Positions 1 through 12,380 of a stretch of DNA of 64,000 bases are shown here, in pieces. How positions within the stretch are numbered: the first letter of the stretch is position 1; every line of letters begins with the position of its first letter. The stretch is taken from positions 11,173,433 through 11,237,432 of the forward strand of contig NC_135120.1 of assembly GCF_050908995.1 (NCBI RefSeq), in the 5' to 3' direction. The notes under the pieces were generated by a model, which saw only the letters and a list, made by a program, of their open reading frames with translations, was not told where the DNA came from and did no database searches. The stretch comes from Andrena cerasifolii. Lineage: Eukaryota > Arthropoda > Insecta > Hymenoptera > Andrenidae. A program made the translations under genes and the position numbers.

Positions 1-543
1 AAATGATAGAAATCCTAAGTGATGGAATTCTCTTCTGAAAGGATTCTTTACTGATAGACTTCTAAAATGATGAGATTCCCTACTGATAAAATTCCCAAAT
101 AATGGAAATCCCAAGTGATGGAATTCCCTTCTGAAAGAATTCTGTACTGATAGAATTCTAAAACGATGAGATTCCCTACTGATAAAATTCCCAAATAATG
201 GCAATCCCAAGTGATGGATTTCCCTTCTGAAAGAATTCTGTACTGATAGAATTCTAAAATGATGAGATTCCCTACTGATAAAATTCCCAAATAATGGAAA
301 TTCCAAGTGATAGAATTCCCTTCTGAAAGGATTCTTTACTGATAGAATTCTGAAATGATGAGATTCTCTACTGACAAAATTTCCAAATAATGAAAATCCC
401 AAGTGATGGAATTCCCTTCTGAAAGAATTCTGTACTGATAGTGTTCTAAAATGATGAGATTCCCTACTGATAAAATTCCCAAATAATGGAAATCCCAAGT
501 GATGGAATTCCCTTCTGAAAGAATTCTGTACTGATAGTGTTCT
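1..543. repeat. 96-bp tandem repeat (minisatellite)
   Basis: The marker string AAGTGAT recurs at 17, 113, 209, 305, 401 and 497, exactly 96 bp apart. There are therefore about 5.7 tandem units, rich in GAATTC, and the array runs off the left edge. Each unit is itself built from shorter related blocks of the form GATGGAATTCCC. Units differ by a few substitutions only. The array gives accidental ORFs on the minus strand that are not genes. Confidence 0.93.
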
Positions 544-1094
544 GAGCGTAATTGTTACGTGGATGAATGCTGGTTCAGGAACACGCTCGATTTTTAAAAC
601 AATAACGTTTATTACAATTGACCGTTACTATGGTCGACCAGAGTCAAAGTATAAATGTGTATATGTATGGCCGTTTCTAAGGCCGACAAGAGTCGAGATC
701 CTTTTTGTGACGTTTCTCAGTTGAGTTGTGATCTTCCTCCTCCGTGAACCCTCTAACGAGACCTCGGTTTGTCCCACCACCAACCTCTACTACGGAGGTC
801 CGATCAGGGTGGAAATGTTCGTACACCAATCAGTTTTGAAATGTGGCACGTTGGGAGATTTCCCGAAAATTGTCCACACTCCGCCCACCTTTCCGCATAA
901 ACAAAATGCAGCGAGGAGAAATTCTACCGTGACAGATCCCAAGGTCCCGCGGAAGACAGGACCCTCACGTGCGCGGCATGTCCAGGGGGTTTATGGTACG
1001 TCAATCGCTATTGAGCGCCAGGAGAGTCTCCAAGGGTACCCGACATAACTGGGATTTGGAGTTTCCCCTATTTATTATACCAGACGTCTAACAG

Positions 1095-1690
1095 TCACAA
1101 TAATCGCGCTAATAAAATTCTCAAGCTGAAAAATATCAAAGAGACCACGTCCGCATCATAAATCCCGTGGCCTTTCGAATCCGTAACAGATAGAATTCTC
1201 AAAATGATGGAATCCCCGAATAGCATTCTCAAATGATAGGACTGCCAAATGATGAAATTCCCAAATAATGGAATTTTCAAAAGCTGGATTTCCTTTCTGA
1301 TGGAATTTGTTATTGACAGAGTTCCCAACTCACCGAATTCCTAAAGGATGAAATTCCCTCCAGATAAAATTCTTAAATAATGGAAATCCCAAGTGATGGA
1401 ATTCTCTCCTGCTGGACTACTCTACCGATAGAATTCTCAAACGATGAAGTTCCCTCCAAACAGAATTGCGAAATAATAGAATTGCCAAATAATGGAATTC
1501 CCAAAAGACGGACTTCCTTTCGGATAGAATTTTTCATTAACAGAAACCCCAACTGACGGACTTCCTAAATGACGAAACTCCCTCCAGATATAATTCCTAA
1601 ATGACGAAACTCCCTCCAGATATAATTCCTAATAATAGAAATCCGAACAGATCGAAGTCTCAATGGATAGAGCTCTCAGCCATTAGAATT
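1095..1690. repeat. Decayed relatives of the 96-bp satellite
   Basis: Blocks such as AATGATGGAATCCCC and CCAAATAATGGAATT recur irregularly and resemble the sub-blocks of the array at 1-543. At 1563-1630 a block of about 32-37 bp (core GACGAAACTCCCTCCAGATA) occurs twice in direct succession. It looks like an older, diverged part of the same satellite, separated from the fresh array by about 550 bp of unrelated sequence (544-1094), in which I see no gene. Confidence 0.7.
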
Positions 1691-3740
1691 CTGAGCTACC
1701 CGGGTATTTCAAGTGCCCCGACAGCTTTACTGCGCTATTAAAACACTTCCTGACACTACGTCGAGCTGCCTAACCATATCTCCTGCCTTTTCGAAACGCT
1801 CTCGCGCAGGTTATAAAAGGCTGAACAGGAAAACAACCAGGGAAAATGTCACGGCCTCGTCTTCCAGCTTCGCGTAACGTCAAGGTTCATATAAATATAT
1901 ATGCAGGGTTAAATAAATTTATCCAATACGCGTGTCCAAGTTCAAACTAGAAACCTACCGTCCCACCGTTGCTTTTATTTCACAATACACCATACAAATA
2001 AAATCTCTTCCTTCTACGGTACATCTCCCATCACGAATAAGCTTAATCGCAGACGAATAAATAATTCGTTTATCAAATTGGTCCATTCCCTGAAACCCCC
2101 CAAAAGAGAGGAGGAAACAGCAATCGAAGGCTACCACGGTGTACCATTATATCATCCTCTTATCGTTTCTCACGGAAGATAAAGCACACATGGGGCAGCA
2201 GATAAGGGACTCGAGCTACCAGAAAGAAATAATTTTTTATCTAACATGCCCGAGGCTATTATCTAGGACGGAAAAGGCTAGAGCTCGTACAGTTTGCTCC
2301 AAAGTAAATGCACTTTCTGTTCCGTAGACTCCGCCGCGGAATATGTCGTAGGCATAGCTCGCGATAACGGAAAGAATGAAAATTTCTGCACGCGACCACG
2401 CGACAGTATTGATTGACATGGAACTTGAGGCTCGCAGCGCGTTGTTGCGCCGCTTCAGTGCCATGAAAAAAAAAGATTCAGCGCGTTGCTCGAGCGCGCG
2501 TGAATTGCCAGCCGCGAGGAAAAAAATCATCAATTTTCCTCGTTACGTTCATTCATTCGCGGCGACATGGATTAATTGTCCCTTCCACAGCGAATTCCTC
2601 GACCGGGGGGTAATGAAAAATGCGCGTGGAGCGACGGGGCAGAGGTTCGCATGAAAGAATTTTTCTATTAACACTTAAAAGTTGCTTGTCAACAAAACCT
2701 AACTGCTTCAAAACATAATTTATTCAAGGAACAAACACGGCCCAAGTACGTGTTTAATTACAACCCAGTGGCAGCTAAAGTTGCAGAGTGCAATGTCCTA
2801 CAGTTTGCATTTTCAAAACAGCAGAGACGCCCCAATTACACGTCAGATAATAGATCAGTGGCTAATACCCCGAAAAACTGACGCCTCTGCAGACTCGAAG
2901 TGCAACTCACCTCCATACCTAATCTCCAAAAATACTCGCCTACCTTTCAACACCCAATCTGCAGGGAATATGCATTCGTACAAAGATCTATCAAGGATCG
3001 CTAAAGCCCGCCAATGAGCTCGCGTGAGCGTGGCCGGCACGCTGCAGGCCCTCGCGCAGGAAGCGAGACCAGTGATCAGGGATCCGTCACGCAGCCGCGA
3101 AACGTTTTTGGTCACGCGAAAAAAAAGTGGGCCGTTTCCTCGCAGGCTGGCCCCCAACTCGTCATCTGTTCAACAACTGATACTGGCCTGCGCCAGTCGA
3201 GAGAGTGATCGATCTCACGTGGACACGGGCTGCCATGTCGGCACCGCCACGGAGCTGACCGACGACGCGTCGGCAACGAGGTCGGCCAAGAGGACGAGAA
3301 CATCCCAGCCGATCAATTAACCCGAGAGAGCCAGAGCCCGCCCGAGCAGCGCTCGATTATATTCAAAGGAGAGGGCCGACGGTGGCATTGCGTGGCGTCG
3401 ACGCGGGTCACCGCTTGCCAGGCGGCCCCGCTTCAACGCACGGAACGAGTTGCGGACGTAACGCGCCTGTGTCCTCCTCGTTTCTTCCTCGTTTCTTCCT
3501 CGTTCCAGCTATGTCGCGTGGTCAGGGAAAGGGATCGAATTTAAAAGCGCGGGGACTTCGACCGAACGCGACGACGGCGGCGACCGTTTCTAAGCAACGA
3601 CGACAACCGAACGCGATTAAGGTCCGCGGGAATAGCTTCGCTCATGTTTCGGGGTAAAACGAAGAAGGGCGAGGGGTTGTGGGTTAAGCCTCGAACGGCG
3701 GACGGTTCGAGTAATCGCACGGAAGTCGGTGCCTGGGTCA
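1691..3740. other. Gene-free stretch, GC-richer from about 2300
   Basis: No ORF here has recognisable domains or a plausible exon chain. The part from 2300 to 3740 is richer in GC and CpG than its surroundings and could be a promoter or first-exon region of a gene outside the window. I could not find a supported coding exon. Confidence 0.5.
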
Positions 3741-3748
3741 GCTTGGAC

Positions 3749-4440
3749 TAGAGCTGTAAATATTGGAGTAGTCCAAGTATAAGTCGAATAATTTTAAAGG
3801 CGACTAATTTATTCGAAGGATTCCAATATTCGAATACTACGGAGTATTTGTTTTTCAAACGTTTAGATTCGTATTCGCTACAATTCCAAATTTGAACGCT
3901 TTGGATTATTCAAATACTACAGAGTATTCGAATTATTCGGAGTATTCGAATTATTCGGAGTATTCGAATACTACAGAGTTATTCGAATTATTCGGAGTAT
4001 TCGAATACTACAGAGTTATTCGAATTATTCGGAGTATTCGAATACTACAGAGTTATTCGAATTATTCAGAGTATTCGAATACTACAGAGTTATTCGAATT
4101 ATTCGGAGTATTCGAATACTACAGAGTTATTCGAATTATTCGGAGTATTCGAATACTACAGAGTTATTCGAATTATTCGGAGTATTCGAATAATTCAAAG
4201 TGTTCAAATTTGGAATTGTACCAAATACAAATCTAAACGTTTGAAAAACAAATAATTGTAAACGCCAATATTTGAAAAGAATTTCACGATAAAGTGCGAA
4301 AAAATATTTCATGTTCAGATTCCTATTCAATACAATCCGAGTACTTCGAATATTCGAATACTCCTAATTATTCGAATAATGTTCGAATATTCGAATACTC
4401 CTAATTATTCGAAATTTTTTGAATATTCGTAGCAGCCCTG
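3749..4440. mobile_element. hAT-like MITE (692 bp) with internal minisatellite
   Basis: The left end TAGAGCTGTAAATATT and the right end AATATTCGTAGCAGCCCTG are imperfect inverted repeats of the TAGGGCTG type seen in hAT MITEs. The flanking 8-mers GCTTGGAC (3741-3748) and CTTTGGAC (4441-4448) look like a slightly decayed 8-bp target-site duplication. Internal inverted arms lie at about 3846-3920 and 4185-4255 (core CAAACGTTTAGATT and its complement). No transposase is encoded. Confidence 0.75.
3957..4192. repeat. 37-bp tandem repeat inside the MITE
   Basis: CTACAG recurs at 3971, 4008, 4045, 4082, 4119 and 4156, a strict 37-bp period. The unit consists of ACTACAGAGTTATTCGAATT followed by ATTCGGAGTATTCGAAT. 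The array occupies the centre of the inverted-repeat element, so it probably expanded after insertion. The ORF across it is an artefact of the period. Confidence 0.9.
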
Positions 4441-4448
4441 CTTTGGAC

Positions 4449-7400
4449 CGGATTAAGAATCGTCCGGCGGATGCAGGGTCAATTTTGACCCGCCCTAAAT
4501 ATCAGACAACACATATTAGATACTTATTAGTATTACTTCTTGGACGATCTGAGGAATTTAGAATATTTAGAGTATAACAAGATCAGATTCTAATATGAAA
4601 ACTTATTCTGAGCAGCACATGAGTGAAATTGTGGGCCAAAATAGACCCTGCACGCGACGTGTAATAAATCTATTCGCTATTCAAGGGTTAACTACCCTAA
4701 TATGCGCATTTTAAACGACGTTCCTTTTTTTTGGAGCATGTAGAGTAATTTTTCGATTTCTGAAGTTTTCCCCAGTATGTATTATTGTGCTGGATAATAT
4801 TAACCTTGGGTCCACAAAGACCCAGCACCGCTGAGGGTTAAGGGTGGGCGGGTAAAGAAGAAGTTTGGTATGTGCTGTTGCAATTGCTATAGGGATGTGT
4901 AATGGTCAGTTAAGACTGGATAAATAGTTTGTTGGGATTGGTAGTGTTTCGCGAGGAGTGCAAGGTTGGTGGGTGAACAAAGAGAATGGAAATAGTTGCA
5001 GAGAAATGTGGAGCATGGCGGTATGGGGTTGTAATAATACGGCTACCGTGGGATTTTTGTAGTCCATTGGGAATAATAGCTGGTGGAAAGTTTCGGTATG
5101 TTTTGTAGGGGATTTGTACTGTAACGGGGGACATTTACGTCTTGAAGAAAAATGGAGGGTTGCAATGTAGGCTGCGAGTGGGAGGATTTTTAAAACCAGA
5201 GGTGGTCTCGTTGACCATTAATTCTAGAAAATATGAAAAATATCACTGCTATTATATGCACTCTGTTTGTACTATCACAGACGAATATTCTTAGTGCATA
5301 TTTGTCCTGATATTAAATGTTAAATTTCGAAGTAAAATAATTTAAAAGCTGTTTGTTTATATACTAATAAGTTATGATTTCCCAGCGTTCAGGTATTCGA
5401 ATGCAGCATTACCTATCGCTTAGTATAACTGTGTTATTCCAATAATTGAATAGAGATATAAATAGTATATTATCTAACATACACACACATCAGTGAATAC
5501 CTTGCTAAGGACTACTATATTCTGTTTCACCCATACTGTATAATTTATGGTTTCCCTCTATGCTCTACTATAATTCATTATAATCTATTAGTCTACCATA
5601 TGCATATCAGCTTCCAAGCAAAATCTATCATATTACTACCGAAAATATATTGTAGCAGCTCCTATAACTTCAGCCGATAAATATGACGAAAAATAGTAAA
5701 ATGCTACTACACAAAGTATAGTAGAATGGTCCCGTATTTTACAAAATAAATATAACATACAGCTATTGCAAAATATAGTTGATTTCTGCTGCAGTAGAAT
5801 AAATACGTATAGTTAACTATATTAAGCTAGTACCGCACTATGGTGAATAGCAGCATAGTGAGGGCTATAGTGCAAATAGTGTAATATTATTTTTTATTTA
5901 TTTATTTATTACGGATAATAACCCTTTGTAATGTAATTCTATCACTATAGTAACAAACTATAGAAGTATTGTAATCTACTATACCTATGTAACCCATTAT
6001 AACGCATGATAAAACACTATTAAACTTTCAATTATTGTAATTAGCTTCCTGGTTACAAAGGCAGATCGCATGCGTTGCAAAACAATTCGTAATTGCAATT
6101 TTCCTCGAACTGCAAAGCTGAGATTAAAACTCCGCAGAGCGAAACTTCTTTTCTAATAAACGCGACGTCGAACGACGCTTATTTCTTTGGGTGATTGAAG
6201 AAGTTAGTAACTTTGATGAAGTGCGAGTTAAACGATCCCATACTCGCGTTTCCGTTTTTTAGAATATATGTTTAAAAATTAATAGAACAACTGCAAGCAG
6301 CGTTTGCATGTTTACGATACCGAAAATTGGAACGCAGATAAAAAAAACGGCAAAAGAATTTGCATATTGGAAGAACATAATTATCTACCTTCTTTTATGA
6401 ATAAAACACATTAACATGCATACAACAATTCGAATACCAATGCAAAAAGAATCGTTAAAATTATCGAACAATTAATTTCTCCTGTTTCAATATTCGGTAG
6501 ATAGCAAAATTTGTAAAATATTGATAGACATTAAAGATCGCATATAAATTAACAGATACATTTCAATTTCATTTCATAAACATTTTATTGTAAAGCAAAC
6601 GTTCGTGGTTCCTATGTATCAATACTTGAATATAGAACTTTTGCGAATTAGTACCAGGAATACCTATAAAACACAGATAAGAAATTCGCGACCAACATTT
6701 TCAAATCGCTGCTTACACGAAACATACAGCTTTCTCGTGGAGCAAACAATATCATCGACCGTGTTTACCGATTTCAGCAGTTTCGCTTCCCACCTCGCGT
6801 AATTACACGTTACAATAGTTCCAGGCAAGTTTCGCGAAACACAAACTTCGCAACATCCCCGATAATTACACCAACGATCCAAGTCTGGATCGTAAGCTCG
6901 CACGAGCCACCGACAGCGATCGATAATCTCAAAAGTTCGCGGACCCCGATTCGCGACGTGCTGCAAAAACCGAAAAACAACAAAACCAACGCCGAATCAC
7001 TAAGGCTGCCGAACCTCGATACCCCCGCGGACACTGCCGCGATCAAAATACGAGTCGGCCTACGGAGATGTTATTCGCGCTTTTTCTGTTTCACACTCGC
7101 CAAATCCGGATGCGTGACAGGCCGCGTTGTCGCCTCGTGCATAGGGAAATAGGAGGCAAAAACGCGCACAGGTATCCCGTAATTTTGAAGATGCGGACGT
7201 GCGGGCCTGCGAGTGTCAATCGCGGGCGAGCGACGAGACAATGTGACAAACGGTCGCGTACTTACAATTGACGCTGCAGGGTCAGCATGGTCTTCCCGGT
7301 GAAGTAAATACAGATGCGTGCATTTGTGCGGAGACGATAGGAGAGCAGAGATTTCTTCACGATCATTCAAGTTTAGCACTGATTTAACCAAGAGGCATGG

Positions 7401-8247
7401 GGACCCGGCCAGTCCGTGGATCGCATCGACACTGGACCCCGCGGACCGTACGAACGCGCACTTCGCGACAGTTTCGTGTACGAGGCACAGCGGATCCCGA
7501 CGATCGCTCACGCTCGTAACACCACTACGTTTGACATAATTTATCTGGTGACCCCACGGCTGGTTACCCGTCGGCCGACGCAAAGCAACGCAGGGAGCTG
7601 CTAAACTGAGTGGTGGGGACAGGCAGGGATAACGTAAATATGTAGATGTCCTTGCGGCTCGTTAGCTAGGAGGTAAAACGGGGCCGTTCATTGGCTGATA
7701 CACCTTCGCCTCTGTTTGCGCGGGTACATGGATTCAAAGGAACTTCTGTATAATATGCGCGATCAATTCTCACGTTTCTTCTTCGATATACAACTTTTCA
7801 TACCTTAAATTGTCTGTTGGTGATTAATAAAGAAGTATAAGATTCTTATACAGTTTAACGAATGGTTGTATCGGGTTATACTTGGGCAATTACTTGGTCG
7901 GGTGTAGTGTGTTTGAATATGGAGCTCTATGTCACGTGATCCCAAATGGAATATAAATTTCAATCGTTTTTTAATCAAGTTTTGAATACGTGCTTTTCTC
8001 TTTTATCGTAAGATCGAATAACAGTGGATTGAAATATTGGTTTCTCGTAATAATGCAACAGCTGTCCTTTTAATTACTCTGCTGCCCTCTAGTCACTCAC
8101 CGTTCAGTCTCATGGTACGACGTGTATACATATGTAGCGCGTGTATAGTACCGCTAACATAAGTTGTTTTGACAGATCGTAAGGTTACGATTCTATTGTA
8201 AATAAAAATTCTATTTAGTTATTACGGAATTAAGATTGTATTAAAAA
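4449..8247. other. Gene-free AT-rich region upstream of EIPR1
   Basis: 4449-4860 contains repeat-like GGGTCAATTTTGACCC and GGGTCCACAAAGACCC motifs. 5380-6030 is rich in TATAGT-like words. 6600-7600 is GC-richer and carries long but unrecognisable ORFs, the longest being 7071-7583 on the minus strand (170 codons), without domain resemblance. 7600-8247 is the presumed EIPR1 promoter and 5' UTR. Confidence 0.5.
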
Positions 8248-10558
8248 ATGGAGAATGATAGCCCTGTGATATACGGACTCGAATTTCAGGTGTGCAATCG
8301 AACCTACAGAATCTTAAACAGTTACAGTTATTTTACGAAACATACGTTTTTCGATGTACACGACTGTAAAAGTTACTCTCAGTGAATATAATTTTCACAT
8401 ACTTAATAACATTCACCTGCGTAGAATTTTACAAGAATCGAAATATTTAGAAAATAACTGTCAAATTTATACGATAGTAACGCTGCTTTTCCGATGTTGT
8501 AGACGAGAGCACTGTCAGCGCAAACGGCGGAAACAGACATTGTTCGCTTTTTGGTTGGAACACAGTCATTGAAATTTAGTAATAACCAAGTGCATTTAGT
8601 GGAACTTAACGAGGAAACAGGTGGTTTAAAGACCCAAGTGTTTCACCATCCTGTCGGAGAAATCTGGTCTCTACAAGCGTCCCCCACAGAGCCCAATGTC
8701 TTTATTACGTGTTACAATACTTTAAGCGGTAATTGTAATTTCGAATAGTTTTTTTTTACAGCCCGAAGACATCAGCTACTTATTTTTAAGAAACTGAGAA
8801 TACGTTACGTTTGAACGCAGATGATGGTAGTTGCCAAATGAAAGGGGCTATTTGGAAAATGCCGGAACTAAAGGAATACACGAACGACGTTGAGGATCTG
8901 AAGAAATTAGCCGATATCGATACAACGCCATATGGCACAGATCTTAAAACTATCGCGTATCATCCCATGGAATCGACGAAGGCTGTCTCAGTTGTAGATA
9001 ATAAATTTATATTGTGGGACTTGGCTGACAACGGACCGCAGGTAATAATAAATTCCTTGATTTAACGCTAATCAAGTTTACCTCTTATCTGTTACATTAT
9101 TTAGGCTACAACTTCTGGTACTTTAGCTAGTAAAGGTCAGCCGCGCTTTACGAACGGGAAATGGAATCCACACAATGGTTGCAATCAGTTTGTCACGCTA
9201 AATGAGAACAATGTTCGCGGATGGGACTTTAGAAATCCTTCTGAATCGTCGTGGACAATTTTGTCTGCCCACTCGCAGATCATTAGGTACCAAATACGAG
9301 TGATTTATTGCTCCTTTCCTTAAGGGGTCATTCTGGTAATCACGCCGCAAAATTCGGCAACATTCGGGCTTTTTTTTCTCAGTGAATACAATGAATAACA
9401 ATTGGGGCTGTTCGAGTGCTCGAATATTCGGGCGGCTTGAAATTCGGACCGAGCCGGGACTCGGTTTTCGAGTCGAGCCGGGAACACGTAAAATCCGGGC
9501 AGCCCGAAAAATCTAGGTAGCTCGAATTTTTTCGTGCGGCTTGAAAAATCCGGGTAGTCCGAATCGTTTCGGGCCGCCCGGAAGAACCGGATAGCTCGAA
9601 TTGTTTGGGGCAAACACCCGTTTCCAAGTGGGTATTGATTAATTTATAATCCTGAAGTTTACTTATTAAAAGAATTTCTAACTACTTTCAAACCCCTCGA
9701 GCTTGTGCGAACTTCGCACCACTCACGTTTTCCTCGTATCTAGAGTGAATTCCACTTACGCCCAAATCGCCCGTGAATTTCATTAGGGTAGGTTTCCTTA
9801 TACGCGCCTGGATGCATCATCAAAATTTCAAAGTCGATTTTCTCGAAAATGAAGCGCGATATGAAAAAAAAAGTTTGACATTGTTATTCATTGTATTCAC
9901 TGAGAAAAAAAGCCTGAATGTTGCCGATTTTTGCGGCGTGATTAACGGAATGACCCCTTAATTGTTGGTGTTACGTTGAATGTTGAAGTAATAAGTAATT
10001 CGATGCGATTTAAATTTTATGTTTAGAGATCTAGATTTTAACGCTAATCGTCAATACTTTTTATCTACATGTGGAGATGATGGGTACATGAAGTTTTGGG
10101 ATATCAGGTCACCTGCGGAGCCACTGTTGTCTCGCATGGAGCATTCGCATTGGGTGTGGAACATCAGAATTAATCGCTTCCACGATCAATTGGTTCTGAC
10201 TTCTAGTAGCGATTCAAGAGTCATATTATGCAGCGTCGCGTCAATTTCTTCGGAACCTTTCGGACATATAGTACCTCCCGAAGACGATTGTACACAAAAT
10301 GATTATACTTGCAAGAAAGACAAGTAAGTATAATGGGAATACGTTGCAAACACAATCCTCGAAGGAGAATATATAGAAGGTGGTAATATTTTTAGGCTGG
10401 AAGATGGAGTTGTAGGTAGATACGAAGAACACGAAGATAGCGTTTACGCGGTTGAATGGTCATCCGCAGACCCTTGGACATTTGCGTCGTTGAGCTACGA
10501 CGGCAGATTAGTCCTCAACAAAGTGCCCAGAAAGTATAAATATCAGATACTCCTTTAA
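8248..10558 (+). CDS. EIPR1: EARP and GARP complex-interacting protein 1 (EIPR1/TSSC1), WD40 protein
   Basis: Six coding exons: 8248-8289, 8503-8728, 8821-9041, 9105-9286, 10027-10323, 10396-10558; 376 aa, close to the roughly 387 aa of vertebrate EIPR1. The start ATG opens MENDSPVIYGLEFQ, the conserved N-terminus. The protein is a string of WD40 repeats; recognisable blades include IWSLQASPTEPNVFITC, RGWDFRNPSESS, GYMKFWDIRSPAEP and SVYAVEWSSADPWTFASLSY. The family binds the EARP/GARP tethering complexes and acts in endosomal recycling and dense-core-vesicle maturation. All introns are GT-AG with matching phases. Intron 4 carries a 642-bp TTAA-flanked MITE. The gene converges on PNO1, with only about 195 bp between the stop codons. 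Confidence 0.95.
9320..9961. mobile_element. TTAA-flanked MITE in EIPR1 intron 4
   Basis: The left end TTAAGGGGTCATTCTGGTAA and the right end AACGGAATGACCCCTTAA are inverted repeats of about 80 bp that run inward through GCCGCAAAA and CAGTGAATACAATGAATAAC. The element is flanked by TTAA at 9320-9323 and 9958-9961, as for piggyBac-type insertions. The left interior (9410-9610) is a degenerate series of CGGGYAGCYCGAA-like words. The right interior (about 9741-9870) is half of a second repeat family whose fuller copy lies at 33475-33796. Confidence 0.85.
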
Positions 10559-10753
10559 ACGAAACTCTTATATTAAGCTAAAAAGAAATTTTATAACATG
10601 TGGGTCGAAAGTAACTTCTTTATTATTAAACACTAATGTTTCGTGTAAAACATGTATGAGAGATTAAAAGAATCTCATTTAAGAGTTTCACATTCTTTAT
10701 GCACACTTGAAAACTCATATATTTGTCCTCGATACTGATTTGTATTATTTACA

Positions 10754-11648
10754 TTATAATCGTTCTGATATTCTACTCGCTACGTTCCTTAATTGCCCAT
10801 AAACTTTTGACGGTGGACTGCCCAGAATTAAGTTACATACAGCCCTTCTGGCTAACTGTATATTTTGGAAAGAGCCAAGTATGTGGATTTTGCACTCCGC
10901 TAAAACAATTCTCGTCTTTGTAACATTCTCTATAGTAAACTTTGTTCGCCCACCCTTTCCTGCTAATCTTCCGATCGCCCGAGAGAGGTGGTCACCTTTC
11001 AACGGCTTTACGTCTTGAATCTCAAATGACTCTACGAACAGATCGTCTAAACGTAACAAAGCCAAGGCGTCTTCCACCTCGAATCCTAGAATGAAAGCCT
11101 TCACGAAATCAGCCCCCTTTTGTAAGTTCGCAATGTCGGGGGTCTCCGGAGCCGCGCGCAATTCGACGTTCCGAGATTTCAAATTAAATCGGATTTGTAA
11201 TTGTAAGTGCTCCACGACGGGTGTGAATATTTTCATCCAGTTTTCTTTCAGAGGAGTGTACCTATGCGCGGGCACAGATATCTGGAAGCATTTTATGTCA
11301 CTTTAGCAACAGTATAGAAGTTTAGGATTCGTATCGATAAAACGTAAATATTCGGTTCACCTTCCTCTGTTCACCGCCTTGAACGTTCCTTGGCCTTTTC
11401 GATGTTGTATGTGGTCTTGCTTTTCCTTCTACGCCGTTGATTACTTCAACCTGGGGTAATGTAAATATGCAGGATTATAAATGCGCTAAGTGAGAAATGT
11501 TACCGTGTAAACGATAAATTTATTTCAACATAACCTGCTTTCGTACCTCCATACGATGCTCGCTCGCACGTCGTTTCTTCTTTCCCTTATTTTCCACAAA
11601 TTCGGTGGTTTGGGAATCATCTTTTGCCTTCTCCTTATCTACACTCAT
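10754..11648 (-). CDS. PNO1: PNO1, KH-domain 40S ribosome assembly factor
   Basis: Three coding exons, in transcript order 11648-11547, 11450-11361, 11281-10754; 239 aa. The N-terminus MSVDKEKAKDDSQTTE is followed by a Lys-rich stretch, the conserved VPAHRYTPLK segment (residues 67-76) and a C-terminal KH domain with the IGRLAGKGG loop at 167-175. It ends in a VYGQLRNVASRISERL tail. PNO1 (Dim2) binds 18S rRNA in late pre-40S particles with the nuclease NOB1 and is essential in eukaryotes. Phases are 0/0 at both introns. It lies downstream of PPP2R3C on the same strand, about 1 kb away, and converges on EIPR1. Confidence 0.96.
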
Positions 11649-11844
11649 TTTCGAGGAAATTATTCAGTTACGAAAGTACAAAACGTGTAATTCATCAAGT
11701 CCAGTCACGCATGTGTCTCCCCTAACCATGTGCTCGTCGATACTATTTATAAATAAGTAGTCGATGGATGAGGTTACATTATTTCATATTTTGCAAAATA
11801 CTTTTGGATAACGAACAATTATTTATTAATTACATATAGGATAA

Positions 11845-12125
11845 GTAGGCTACAGCCTGGGGCGGCAAATTTTCGGGGCTGGCAATTTTGGGGAGCAACA
11901 AATTTTGAAAATATTGAAACAGGGGTTTGAGACAACTTTAAAAACAATTCACGTTTTTTCAATGTAGCGATTAGCAAAACTCACATGTGAGTAGCTGCAT
12001 TGAATTAATTTGGAAATTGTCCCGACTCTTTTCAACTAAAATATTTTATGAGATTTCACGGAAAGGGCGGCAGTTGTTTGCCTAGGGGCGCCAAATTTCC
12101 AAATTCGCCCCTGTTGTGGGGTTTA
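11845..12125. repeat. Degenerate interspersed repeat
   Basis: Words such as CCTGGGGCGGCAAATTTTCG, GGGCGGCAGTTG and GGGGCGCCAAATTTCC cluster here. They resemble the GGGCCCAGGCGGCAA-type words at 34435-34560 and 35690-35920. It is probably a decayed mobile element between PPP2R3C and PNO1. No coding capacity. Confidence 0.4.
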
Positions 12126-12248
12126 AAATATTATAGAAAAAACTGGATATTAACACAGTTCTAAAAAACAGAATTGTTTTATTAAAAAATTATAACTCTA
12201 TTAATACTTAATAAAATTACACATTCTATTACCAAGAGTTTTAAGGCC

Positions 12249-12372
12249 GTCGCCCATTTCGTCGGAGCAAAGCGCGGCGACCAAAGCGAAATGTTTGTCG
12301 GCGCTGTTCTGTCATATAGGCGATGCGTGGTCGCCGCGCTTCGCTTCGCGGCACTTCGGCCTAGTGGGCGAC
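12249..12372. repeat. Imperfect GC-rich foldback
   Basis: GTCGCCCA...AAAGCGCGGCGACCA at the left is complementary to TGGTCGCCGCGCTTCG...GTGGGCGAC at the right, with small gaps. Together they form an imperfect hairpin of about 124 bp, directly next to the perfect palindrome at 12381-12509. Confidence 0.75.
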
Positions 12373-12380
12373 GATCTTTA

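Noticed and set aside
538..1096. Possible solo LTR (starts TGTTCTGAG, ends TCTAACA)
   Set aside because: TG...CA ends and a TATA-like word are present, but there is no matching target-site duplication and the left junction lies in satellite sequence.
3382..3657. GC-rich ORF with Arg/Ser-rich tail
   Set aside because: No motif or splice-compatible neighbour; similar ORFs occur on other frames of the same GC-rich patch.
7071..7583. 170-codon minus-strand ORF
   Set aside because: Arg/Ser/Pro-rich composition typical of GC-rich non-coding DNA, overlapping ORFs on the other strand and no motif.
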